DNA from: Heracleum sosnowskyi
Taxonomy: Eukaryota; Streptophyta; Magnoliopsida; Apiales; Apiaceae
Assembly: GCA_030848705.1 (NCBI GenBank)
Contig: CM061237.1
Location: 82,083,910-82,147,909 of the forward strand
Reading direction: 5' to 3'
DNA: 64,000 nt
In this document: positions 53,791-64,000 of the stretch, piece by piece
How positions within the stretch are numbered: the first letter of the stretch is position 1
How the letters are laid out: each line of letters starts with the position of its first letter
Notes under the pieces: model-generated
The model's input: the letters and a program-made list of their open reading frames with translations, nothing else
What the model was told of the DNA's origin: nothing
Database searches by the model: none
Position numbers and translations under genes: made by a program

Positions 53791-56700
53791 TGCTATCCCT
53801 TCTAGTATAATTGTTACTTCAACTGTATCACCCAGTCATGTTGCTGTGGAGTCTGTAGCTGTGACCCAACAGGCTCCTGCCCCAGCAACAAAACCAAAAT
53901 CAAAGAAATCCTCCAAGCCAACCTCAGGTGCTTCCCAAAAGGCACCTGTTGTAAAATCCACTACACAACCTAAGGGGAGTGTTTCTGAAGCTGTGAGAGG
54001 TGAGGGAAGGGGTGAACATAAAAGAAACCCTAAGGATAAGGAAGGACAGATGAGTGAAATCCAGCCAAGCCCCATTGTGTCTTCCCAACAAGGCACAAGG
54101 AGTAAAATGGATTTAAACACAAGTCTAGTTGCATCCTCCCAAAAGGATGTGATTATTGAAACAAACTCTCCTCCAAGAGCACACTCCAAAAGGGTAAGGG
54201 ACACTTCAAGCCCATAGTCTACATTTTCCCAATACCGAAGGAGAGTGAAGCAAAAGTCCAAGGGTACACAGGGTGCACACACACTGGAAGCAACACTTCC
54301 AGTTTCACAAATTCAGTTTGATGTAACCCCTATCATTACTCTGGGGTTACAGTCCCATTCTCTAAACATCAACCTTGAACTATCTCCATCAAATTCACCA
54401 ACTCTATCTCTAGATGTGGACATGATCCATTCATCTATTCCTGATTCTCCAACTCTAATCTTGGAGAAGCCCCACTCTGAAGCTGGTGGCCATCACTTGT
54501 TAAGTGATTTGTTGGGCCATCAATCAATTTTTTCTGAAGTTGCAAGAGGATCTGTGGACCAATCTCTAAAATCAATCACCACAGATTCTACTGTAATTTC
54601 ACTTTCTCAAAGTGCTTTATTGACTTCATCAACGAAACAGCTTCTTTCGTTGACAAGTGTTTCTCCATCAATGGTATCCATACCGTTGACAGTTCAAACT
54701 ACCATTCCGTTGATAGGTCAATCTACACCCCTTATTGAAAATCAAGTTGTTTCCACAACTAGTGTAGATGAACTTGTGGTAGTTGAGACACTTTTAGGTT
54801 TGAGAGGGAGTGAAATTGAGAGGCTGGCTTGCAGCCAGGCAAAAGGAGAGAATGAGAGTGAGAGGCTGGCTATTTCTTCCAGCCAGGCAAAAGGAGAGAT
54901 TGAGAGTACCACCTTAGTAGGTGAAGGTGAGGGTGTGAGAGGTGTGAGCCATGGGGAGCCCATGATGCAAGAACAGAGTGGAGAGAGAGAAGGGACTACA
55001 GGAGCAATAAGGATGGAAGCAGCCATTGCTAGTGAGTTAATGGAGGTCAGTGAGGGAGAAAGGGAACTTACTTTCCAAGAGCAATATCAACAAACTCTGG
55101 ATAGTATTTCCCTGGATCCTGAGACCTTTACTCATCCTGTGCCAGCCTATCAAGTTATGGCTCAACAGGGCAATGTGGAGGCAGAAAGGTCACTCAACTT
55201 AATTCATACTATTGCATCAATGCAAAGAGCAAAGGATGCCTTGACCAATCTACCTCCAGGAGCTGCAGCAAGTGGAGACTTTGAGTTTTCTGATGATGAA
55301 GACAGCTTTGGTGACAATCTACAGGTGGCCACCACTACACAGACTGGGACTTCTGTGGTGCCTCCTACACCAAACTGGCTTTCTCAGGATATGCATGGTA
55401 GATGCAACTTGGATGCTGCTATCACAAGGTAGTACAATGAGGCATATCTAGCTCATGAGTCTGCAGAAGCAAGGGACAAGAAATTCTACAAGGCCATAAT
55501 GGATTCTCTGGAAATTCAAAGGCTACAAATGTTGCAGACAAGGATTGAGGCTACAGAAATCAAGGATTCAATTAGCAACCTTAGGGATGCTACTGACATG
55601 AGGCTAGATGAAAAGCTTCCTCTTCACACTGTCTCCAAGATGTCAAGGTTTTTCACCAAGGAACCTGAAGTGTCCTCATCTTTGAAAACTCTCTCCTCTA
55701 GAGTGGACAAAGTTGAGGCTACACTTTCTCACATGCAGAAGGAACAGGAGAAGCAAACTAGCCTACTCACCCAGCTTCTGACAGCTCAAGGAATCCCTAT
55801 CATCTCACTTGATGATAACAAAAAGGGGGAGAAAACTAAGGAGCTAAAGATACAAATCACAAAGGTTTTGGTCCCAGCCATCTCCTTGCCAGAAGAGCCA
55901 TTAGCAATGGGGGAGTTTGGAAAGAAGAAAAAGGATGGTATTGACCTGATCCATTAGCAGAACAAATCAAAGACCATTGGTCCAACATAGAAGCAAGGGT
56001 CAAGAAAATTGCTGGAACTACAAAGGACTCAAATCCATCAACGGATCAACCATCAATGAATGCCATGGTTCTAGTGTCAACGGAATGGGAGCCACAGACC
56101 AATTCTTTCTATAAGGTAGAGCCCCTTCTACATGGAGTCACTCAAGGTCCAAGGAAGGAAAAAGGACAAACTTCATGCATTAGGGATGTGGAACAAGCTA
56201 CACTCCAAAGAAGCTTATCTCCCAAGTCCCCTGCTAAACCAAAGGGCAAAAATATAGCAAGGACTTTCTATCCTGCACCTTATCCAGATGAGCTCAAGCT
56301 TCTTGGTCTACTTATCACAAAAAGCAAGGAAAGCAATGATTATGAGATAAGGAAGCAAAGGGCAATTGTCTACAGGAATGGACAAGAAATCTGTGTTTGG
56401 GCTGGTCACCCAAACTTTGCCGAGGCTAAAGCTGAAGAGTCAGAAAGAGCAGCAATGCAAGCCCTTGCTATTGCTCAGTCTCTTGATGAAGAAGAAATAC
56501 AGCTAGAAGAAAAAGCAAGAGAGGAAAGGAGTGCAAAGAAGAGCACAAGGCAACCAAAGGCAAGAGCTAGGAGAAACATAGCCTTTGAGAATGATGACTC
56601 TCAGAGCATTACATCAGACTCTTCTGTACCAATTGCACCTCCAACAATTCCTGATCCAGTTTCAGAGGTAAAGTTAGCCTGTGATCCTAATCATCCTGTA

Positions 56701-57447
56701 AATTTCCATGATCAGCCAATTGAGCCAAAGAGAGAGCCAATTGAGTTTGATGAGGCCAACTTTCCAAAATTCCTCTTTGAAATGGATCCAAAGAAGAAAT
56801 CTAAGAAAAGGGCTACCAAGGCTAAGCCAATTCTGGTAAGGAGACCACAAGCTGAGAAACCCCCTACCAACCCAGAAGACTTCATCTACATTGCTGATAT
56901 CAGGGAGGAGTCTGACATTCATATCAATCTTGATGACCTGGTTGAAGTGAGAGGAATAGCAGCTTCTTACAAACTACCAGAGAGATTGGTATTTGTCTAC
57001 AAGGGTGGGAGAGAACAGGTTTGGCCTCTACACAGAATTCTGGGAGAAGACTATCAGACACTGCTATCTGTTTTTAAATGTTTGAAGAAAGATTTTGGTT
57101 TTACCAAAACAGCCAAGTCTGAGGTCGTCTCCAAGATTTGCCAAATCAAATCTAGCTGGAACAAGCCTGGTGCACTTCCCAGAGTATTGAAGGTCCCTCA
57201 AACAGGAAAGATAATTCATCTCCAACCTTTTTGGATGATGGAATTCAGAGATAAGGACAACTGTAGAAGATTCTTCAGAATAGAAGACCAACTGGAGAAG
57301 GCATCCAATGAAACTCTAAGGTTAATGCAATCCAAGTTGGGGAATCAAGATGAAGAAGAGAAGATTTTCTACAAAAGACTTCAAGCTCAAATTGAGGAGA
57401 ACAATGCAAGAAAAGGGAAGAAAACAAGACCACAGAGGCAAAGATGA

Positions 57448-57640
57448 AAAATCTGCTCAGTCTAGAGGAGCAACTCTGTGCACTTGTTTTGTAAGATTTT
57501 CTACTTTGCATTTCAATTAAATTCAATGAAGCTCAATGCAATTTCTACTTTTATCATGTGTAATATGTCTGAGTGTTTTTGTTATCATCAAGGCTCTTGA
57601 TTTATGGCTGTTATTCTATCAGTCATAAATTGGGGGAGAT
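57448..57640 (+). other. Copia E 3' noncoding region and polypurine tract
   Basis: Short AT-rich spacer ending in AAATTGGGGGAGAT (57627-57640), directly before the 3' LTR. Nothing else seen. Confidence 0.82.
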
Positions 57641-58683
57641 TGTTCGGAATATGTTGTTCTTGATGATAATTATAAAAACACTTAGTAGATTTTGTATTAA
57701 GTCATTTTGTAGCTGTCAACGAAATGGCATGCTTTGCAGCATTCCGTTGACAGGAAGCTCATCAACGAAATGAGTAATGTAGCAATTGCACTGTACAATA
57801 CTTCACAGTTTGATATGCATTCTGTTGTATGTATTAGATAGGTTTTCTAAGTCATGTTGACTAAGTACTAGATAGGCAAAATAGGTTGGTTAATTGTAAA
57901 TATATTATGCCTTGTAATTTTGCCTAAGTGAAGACATGTCAACGGTATGAAGATCACTCTGTCAACGGTATGGAGTTTACCCATCAACGAAACGAGGGAA
58001 ACACCATCAACGAAACGAAGGAAACACCATCAACGGAATGAAGAATAAAGCTATCAACGAAACACATCTCCCTGCTATCAACGAATCACTATTGCTTTTT
58101 GAACAGTTGACAAAGTGATAGTGACAGTTTACTGAACAGATCTAAAGGAGATATGGAAGTGTACTTTGCATTGGAAGCCATCAAAATGGTTACTGGAAAT
58201 AAGGAAACATTCCAATTTCCAATAAGGCTCTTGGGAATGATTAAAATAAGCATGAAGACAAAAGCAAAGATCTCCAAGGACCATTGGACAAAAGGAATGA
58301 AAAGCAAGCTACTGATGGTTACTACTATTGTTCTTTAGTTTAGCCAAACGTAGAATTGTAAACTTGGGTATTTATAACCAAGTGTAGCAGTTACTTTAAA
58401 GATAGGAGAAGAAAAACAAATAGTTTGTATTAGCTATCTTTGAGAGCATACTTCTCTACAATCTTGTAACTGAGCAGATGTGTACATTTTGTATCACAGA
58501 TTATTTCCGTAATAAAAATCACTTCAGTTGGATCATCAAACAATCCAACTGAAATTATTTATGTGCTTGTGATTTTTACTTTAATTTCAGTTTTTATTTG
58601 TAAGTTGTTTTAAGTTTAAGAAATATCAAGAATTATATTCAACCCCCCCTTCTATAATTCTGTTAGGTCATTTGGGATTAACA
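57641..58683 (+). repeat. Copia E 3' LTR
   Basis: 1043 bp, TGTTCGGAATATG to GGGATTAACA. Holds about ten TCAACGAAA / CGTTGACAG family motifs, seven of them as a loose cluster at 57937-58092. TATA-like element at 58369-58377. Confidence 0.9.
58629..58661 (+). other. C-tract-loop hairpin at the LTR end (3' LTR of E)
   Basis: Arms AGAATTATA and TATAATTCT, loop TTCAACCCCCCCTTC. Relative to the 5' LTR both partners of one pair have changed, keeping the stem perfect. Confidence 0.78.
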
Positions 58684-58692
58684 ATTGATCCA
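58684..58692. other. Filler at the right junction of E
   Basis: Nine bases, ATTGATCCA, that match neither the target nor a 5-bp duplication. ATTG equals the first four internal bases after a 5' LTR, and ATCCAACTGA across the junction also occurs in the LTR near 58545. Confidence 0.6.
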
Positions 58693-59833
58693 ACTGATTC
58701 AGATGAAGATGAAGAGTATGTAAATGTTGCCCTAATGGATGACTCTTCAGAGGAATCACCACAATTATCTCAGGTACCTATCTTAACGCTTAACGATAAT
58801 TGAAATGTCTAATTCTGAGTACAAGAAAACTGTGCAAGATTTTAGTGTAGAATTGTTTAATGTACACACAAGCATGCTAGCATCAGAAATGGAAAATGCT
58901 AAACTAGTTCTTAAGATTAAAAATCTAGAATCTAAAAATGAAGAACTAGAGCTTGTAGCTGTCACAATAGAAGATCTTAAACAAAAGAATGTGTACTTAG
59001 AAAACAAGGTCAAGTGTAATGATGAGATAGAGACTATCCTCAGGAAGCAGATTTCAGAGTTAGATCTGAAGCTGAATGCTTTTAAGAATTCCGCCCTGAT
59101 TGCTAAGGAGATAATGGATACTCAGACCCAGGGAAACATGACTGCTATAGGACTTGACTATTTCATAAAGGCTGGGAAAAAGATTCTGGAATTTCCTGTG
59201 ACATCCCCTGTTGGTGTAAGGAAGAATATTCCACACATTCTTAAGAATGTGGTCAATCCAGTCTTTGTCAGGCCCTACTCAGAACCTTTTCATGAGGATG
59301 ACTTATATCTTAGACAAGAATTGCTTGAGGAGGATTTATTGAAGGAAAAAGAGGTGAAGACTAATTTGCCTAGGAATTCAGTAAAAACTGGAATACCTAA
59401 AACTGAAGTAGGTGACTCAGTTAGTAAATCCAAAAAGAACAGGAATGGGAAGAAGAAGTTTGCTAATCAGGAAATGGTTCCATATTCTCCCATTGTATCT
59501 AGGAAGTTGTGCACTATTTGTAATTCTGCTGAACACATTACACATGCATGTAAAAAGGTTAAAGTAGAAACTGCTAATACTTCTGAAATGCATAACATGT
59601 CTGACATGCTTGATCTTCATGAACCCTGTGGAAAGAAAGAGTGTTTGCTATATAAGTACAACATCATGCATGCTTATTTTAAGTTGATGAATGATAATAG
59701 CAAAAGCACTGTTAATATTAAATCCACATATACTATGAATATCAAACAGGGTAAGACTAAATTGAATGTTACTCCTGTTAAAGAATCTAAACCTTGAGGA
59801 CCCAAACAATTTTGGGTACCAAAGTCCGCTTAA
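58693..59833 (+). pseudogene. Copia B gag C-terminal half (duplicate copy)
   Basis: Same sequence as 32197-33337, including the shared frameshift insertion near 58785. Its own change is a TGA at 59795-59797 where the upstream copy has TCA (Ser). Confidence 0.87.
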
Positions 59834-59850
59834 TCAATCTGTGATTGCAG
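59816..59850 (+). other. Gag/pol junction of downstream B copy: 35-nt GT...AG segment
   Basis: Identical in layout to 33320-33354; same family, so not independent evidence. Confidence 0.55.
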
Positions 59851-62800
59851 GGTAAGGTTAAAAGCTCAAAGGTCGTGTGGATTCTGGATAGTGGCTATTC
59901 TAGACACATGACAGGTGAACAGTCCCTGCTTACAGAGGTGATTAAGAAGACCGGCCCGATTGTAACCTTTAGAGATGACAACAAATGATTCACTACGGGA
60001 TATGGTAAATTGAAAATTGGGAATGTCATCATTGAAAACATCTCTCTTGTTGATGGATTGAAGAACAATATTCTAAGTATCAGTCAGTTCTGTGACAAAG
60101 GCTACAATGTAGATTCAGAAAGGATAAGTGCTTGATCACAAACAGGAAGGATGAGAAGCTTGCTCTACTGGGAGTAAGAAAAGGAAATTTGTTTATAGCT
60201 GACTTAAGTTCTACCAGTGAAGGAGAAGTTATATGTTCCTATGGAAAGGCATCTTCAGAACAAAGTTGGCTATGGCATAAGAAGCTCTCACATCTGAACT
60301 TCAAAACTATGAACTCTTTGGTAAAGAGAGAGTTAGTGAGAGGGTTGCCCCTGATGGAATTCAATCAGGAGGGACTGTGTGAAGCATGTGAAAAAGGGAA
60401 GCCAAAGAAAGCATCACATAGAAGCAAATAAATGACAAACATTACTGAACCATTACAGCTGATTTATATGGATTTATTTGATCCAGTTAATGTTATGTCA
60501 CTTTCAAGAAAGCGATATGCATTGGTGATGGTGGATGACTACTCCAAGTACACGTGGGTGTTGTTTGTACAATCAAAGGATGAAGCAACACAACTAATCA
60601 TTGATCACATCAAGAAGATCAAAGTGGAAGCCAAGCTACCTGTGCGGACAATCAGATCAGACAATGGAACTGAATTCAAGAATGCAGTTCTTAATGATTT
60701 CTGCTCAGAGAAAGGAATATCTAGACAGTATTCAGCACCAAGAACTCCACAACAAAATGGAGTAGTGGAAAGGAAGAACAGGACCTTGGTTGAAGCAACA
60801 AGGACCATGTTGAATGAATCAAAACTTGCCACTTACTTTTGGGCTGAAGCAGTGAATACAGCTTGCTACACTCAGAATCAAAACTTGCCACTTACTTTTG
60901 GGCTGAAGCAGTGAATACAGCTTGCTACACTCAGAATCGAACCCTCATTAACAAAGATCATCATAAGACTCCTTATGAGTTAATGGCCAACAAGAAACCA
61001 ACACTGAAGTATTTTCATGTGTTTGGTGCAAAGTCCTTTGTACTAAAAGATGGAGGACATCTAGGCAAGTTTGATGCCAAAGCAGACGAAGGCATTTTTC
61101 TGGGCTATTCTCTGGAATCTAAGGCTTACAGGGTATATGTGATTGAAGATAAGAAGGTGTTGGAAAGCTTTAATGTAACATTCGACGACACCAAAAGACC
61201 TGGCCTGTAAACAAGAGAGAACTCTGAATCCTTGGTATTTGAAAATCTATCAGGAGATCTCTCTGACAATGAAGAAGAACCTGAAGTTGTTACAGTTATT
61301 AATAATAATGATAATGATAATGATTCTGGACCAAGTGGTGATAGTAATGGACATACTCAAACTACTACTGGATCCACTAGTCAGTCAACATGGTCAATAG
61401 ATCATACCATCAACAACTCAGGGGGAGCAGGAGAAGGATCAACTAGTCACACTCCACAACATCTTGAACAAGGAGAATCATCAAGATCGCATCTGCCAAG
61501 ACAAAGGGTATGGAATAGAGATCATCCCTTTCACTTGATCATTGGTGATCCGGACACGGGAGTGAGAACTAGGAGGACATCACAAAATGAATGTCACTAT
61601 TCTGGGTTTCTTTCAGAAACAGACCTAAGAAAGTTGAAGATGCCCTAGATGATCCAGATTGGGTGATTGCAATGCAAGATGAACTCAATCAGTTTGAAAG
61701 GCAGAAAGTTTGGAAGCTGGTACCCAGGCCTAAGGGAAAATCTGTTATTGGAACAAGATGGGTATTCAGAAATAAGTTGAACGAAGATGGCATTGTAACG
61801 AGAAACAAAGCCAGACTGGTTGCTAAAGGTTACTCACATGAAGAGGGAATTGATTATGATGAAACCTATGCACCAGTAGCAAGACTTGAGGCTATCAGAA
61901 TGTTTCTGGCATTCGCAGCACATTCCAATTACAAGGTATATCAGATGGATGTGAAGAGTGCTTTTCTGAATGAGGAGTTAGAAGAAGAAGTGTATGTGGA
62001 ACAACCTCCAGGTTTTGAGGATTCAAAACTGGCAGACTTTGTGTACTTTCTATTCAAAGCTCTCTATGGACTCAAACAAGCTCCAAGGACATGGTATGAC
62101 ACTCTCTCTGAATTCTTACTTGAAAATGATTTTACAAGAGGTGTTGTAGACAAAACTCTCTTTTACAAAAAGCACAAAAATGATTTGATATTGGTGCAAG
62201 TATATGTTGATGATATAATATTTGGTTCTACTAATGACGATCTATGCAAGAGATTTGCAAAGTTAATGCAGAGTCGTTATGAAATGAACATGATGGGTGA
62301 ATTGTCATTCTTTCTTGGACTGCAAGTGTATCAAAGGCAAGATGGTATATTCATTTGTCAGTCCAAGTACATCAAAGATCTTCTGAAGAAGTATCAAATG
62401 GAAGACTCATCTACAGCAAAGACTCCAATGCCAACTGCCACTAATCTTGATAAGGATGAAACTGGTAAGAAGGTTGACATCACAGGCTACAGAGGTATGA
62501 TAGGCTCATTACTTTATCTCACTGCAACTAGACCAGATATAATGTTTGCAACATGCTTGTGTGCTAGGTTTCAGTCTGATCCTAAAGAATCTCATCTAAT
62601 AGTTGTTAAGCGAATATTTAGATATCTTAAGGGGACCCCAAATCTTGGAATTTGGTACCCTAAAGATACAGGAATTGATCTTATTGGATATACAGACTCT
62701 GGTTTTGCAGGTTGTAAGATTGATTGGAAGAGTACTTCAGGAAGCTGTCAGTTTCTTGGAAGAAGGTTAGTTTCCTGGTATATCAAGAAGCAGCATTCAG

Positions 62801-63172
62801 TGTCCAAATCAACAGCTGAGGCTGAATACATTGTTGCTGGTAGCTGTTGTGCTCATATATTGTGGATGAGAAACACAAGTGCCATAGCAATCTCTAACAA
62901 CCCATGACTATGGGCTTTTGTTGACTAAGATTCCAATATTTTGCGACAACACAAGTGCCATAGCAATCTCTAACAACCCAGTGCAACACTCGAGGACAAA
63001 GCACATCGACATCAGGTATCATTTTATCCGAGAGCATGTCATGAATGGAACTGTGGAGTTACACTTTGTACCCACATAGGAACAAATTACACACGTCTTT
63101 ACTAAACCTCTTGATGAATCCAGTCTTTCAAAGATGGTTGGTGAACTTGGGATGTTAAATCTTTCTAATTGA
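59851..63172 (+). pseudogene. Copia B pol, multiply broken
   Basis: Protease WILDSGYSRHMTGE; TGA in DNK-stop-FTTGYG (near 59987); a base missing near 60115; TAA after KKASHRSK (60429-60431); integrase RSDNGTEFKN and PQQNGVVERKNRT; a 59-bp exact tandem duplication from 60816 that shifts the frame; TAA near 61208; an indel near 61625; RT with DVKSAFLNEELEEEVYV and YVDDIIFGSTN (near 62205); RNase H altered near 62873 by a copied 33-bp piece; TAG near 63077; natural stop 63170-63172. The integrase and RT landmarks are otherwise kept, so decay is mostly indels and nonsense. Confidence 0.9.
60816..60933 (+). repeat. 59-bp tandem duplication in B integrase
   Basis: Two exact 59-bp units starting GAATCAAAAC at 60816 and 60875, bounded by GAATC microhomology. 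Confidence 0.92.
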
Positions 63173-64000
63173 TTTTGATTAGAAGTCAGTAACTGCAGAT
63201 AGTCCTAGTGAATACATGAGTTTAAGAATTTCCATATCCTTAGGAATCGTGAATTTATTTTCTGGAGCAATTCTCGTAGTTAGGATTATTGTACTAATTT
63301 AATGTCATAATTATGGATGATATATCTTCTAGCATTTAATTGGTTATTAATTCTAAAAATTATTTAAGCATCTATTTAATTTGAATTAATTTGCTTTGTT
63401 TTTAACATTGTAGATTAATGCAGCATAATTTATTGGATTTTAATTGGTTAATGTCATTCAATGATATTTAGTCGATTTTATTCTGAGAAAATTGTGAATT
63501 TTCTGTTGACAATTGATTTTGGTAAATTTGAAAAAGTTTATTCAAAATAAAACTTGACAGAAAATACAAAAAGTCTGATTTTTTAAAATAGAACAGGTTT
63601 TAAAATTTGGACAGAAGCAAAAAATATCGAATTTAGGAAGTTCGATAGTTTTTCTAAGTACTAGAAGAAATCTATCGAAATTAATTTTCGATGGTTTTTG
63701 AACTAGGAAAAGAAAACTATCGAAAACAATTCTCGATAGTTTTTGAGAATAAGTTGAAAATATATCGAAGAGAATCTATCTTAGTCAATTTTAAATTCTC
63801 GATATATTTCATATAATGAGTTCGATAGTTTTTCAGTTTTAAACAGAAATAGCCTTCGATAGTTTTCATCAAAACGTTCTGAATTCTAATTTTCAAAAAC
63901 TTCGATAGTTTTCCAAAAACTATCGAAGGGAAGTTGACAGTTTTGCCCCTTTCTGAAAACCATCGAATGCTCATGTAAAAAAAAATCGAACCATGTAAAG
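63173..64000 (+). repeat. Copia B 3' noncoding region with TTCGATAGTTTT motif cluster
   Basis: Homologous to 1-1349 in inverse orientation. About fifteen motif copies lie between 63625 and 63970, on both strands. One pair at about 63900-63930 gives 13-base arms with a 3-base loop. The minus-strand frame at 63717-63974 is a by-product of AT-rich sequence. Confidence 0.75.

Larger units (their letters stand above)
40641..57447 (+). pseudogene. Copia E env-like 3' ORF, about 1480 codons, split by G2 and degraded
   Basis: ATG at 40641 (MAPIVKLMSAGGF), coding to 41428, continuing at 53791 after G2 with one ACTAC, and ending at TGA 57445-57447. The N-terminal 260 codons (IIEEIWTSCEYSG, NSDVLQACLHIPEN, ARFLMMLANHVIPTPL) resemble the domain often annotated as putative plant transposon protein. 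A Ser/Thr/Pro/Lys-rich middle, a coiled-coil-like part (55499-55900) and a basic C-terminus (DELKLLGLLITKSKE, ICVWAGHPNFAEAKAEE) follow. In-frame TAG stops lie at 54215-54217 and 55430-55432, and a frameshift lies between about 55930 and 55957. I see no signal peptide or clear membrane span, so envelope function is unproven. Motif copies occur at 54632-54720 and near 56040-56085. Confidence 0.72.
33471..58683 (+). mobile_element. Copia element E (Sirevirus-like), full length, split by G2
   Basis: 5' LTR 33471-34254, primer site, gag, pol, spacer, a very long 3' ORF interrupted by G2 (41429-53785), polypurine tract, 3' LTR 57641-58683. Without G2 it is about 12.9 kb. Left flank GTAAC is not repeated on the right, where 9 unmatched bases and then duplicated B sequence follow. 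The LTRs differ in length (784 and 1043 bp) and in a paired stem change, so the two ends may come from different copies. Confidence 0.88.
58693..64000 (+). mobile_element. Copia element B, downstream copy, 3' part running off the window
   Basis: Starts abruptly inside gag, then protease, integrase, RT, RNase H and the 3' noncoding region; no 3' LTR start before 64000. The first 1274 bp (58693-59966) match 32197-33470 base for base in length with about ten substitutions. Many coding breaks. Confidence 0.88.

Noticed and set aside
57937..58092. Motif cluster considered as a CRISPR-like or satellite array
   Set aside because: Spacing is irregular, both strands are used and the DNA is a plant retrotransposon LTR.
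63717..63974. 85-codon minus-strand frame near the right edge
   Set aside because: Lies in the AT-rich motif cluster of B; no start context or similarity to anything else here.

Overview
The window is plant nuclear DNA made almost entirely of nested transposable elements. I find no host gene, tRNA, rRNA or CRISPR array. AT-rich noncoding DNA, 3.3-kb gypsy LTRs with initiator-Met-tRNA primer sites, Sirevirus-like copia elements with an extra ORF after pol, and a CACTA transposon point to a flowering plant, probably a eudicot with a repeat-rich genome. I cannot name the species.

Layout. (1) 1-20600: copia element A, minus strand, its 3' LTR beyond the left edge. It is split in its RT/RNase H region by gypsy element G1 (2007-14333, minus; target duplication ATACC), which is complete and has an uninterrupted 1562-codon gag-pol. 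(2) 20601-21835: a fragment of copia D (minus), cut in integrase by A and in gag by F. (3) 21836-29660: copia F (minus), 3' part only. Its 3' LTR is split by a 4.65-kb CACTA element (21935-26587; target duplication CGT), and its env-like ORF is cut by copia B. (4) 29661-33470: 5' part of copia B (plus; same family as A). (5) 33471-58683: copia E (plus). Its pol is intact and its very long 3' ORF is split by a second gypsy copy, G2 (41429-53785, plus; target duplication ACTAC). (6) 58693-64000: the rest of a B element. Its first 1274 bp repeat the last 1274 bp before E, so E is flanked by a long direct duplication and not a simple 5-bp one. Insertion order inferred from the cuts: D, then A and F; G1 into A; CACTA and B into F; E into B; G2 into E.

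The copia elements encode gag, protease, integrase and RT/RNase H, and E and F add a 3' env-like ORF. The gypsy elements encode gag-pol with a chromodomain-like tail, plus a separate 183-codon ORF upstream of gag. Most copies are broken; G1 looks young and structurally complete.

The most unusual signals are four. (a) In three copia families the gag/pol junction holds a 35-38 nt GT...AG segment containing the gag stop; deleting exactly that segment fuses gag and pol in frame in every case. (b) Each copia family carries its own short iterated motif, often in inverted pairs (TTCGATAGTTTT, TTTCGTTGACAG or TGACAGT), and in E it occurs in LTR, gag, pol, spacer and 3' ORF. (c) A hairpin with a C-tract loop ends all copia LTRs seen, with covarying stems. 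(d) Element E is flanked by the long duplication and a filler-type junction.
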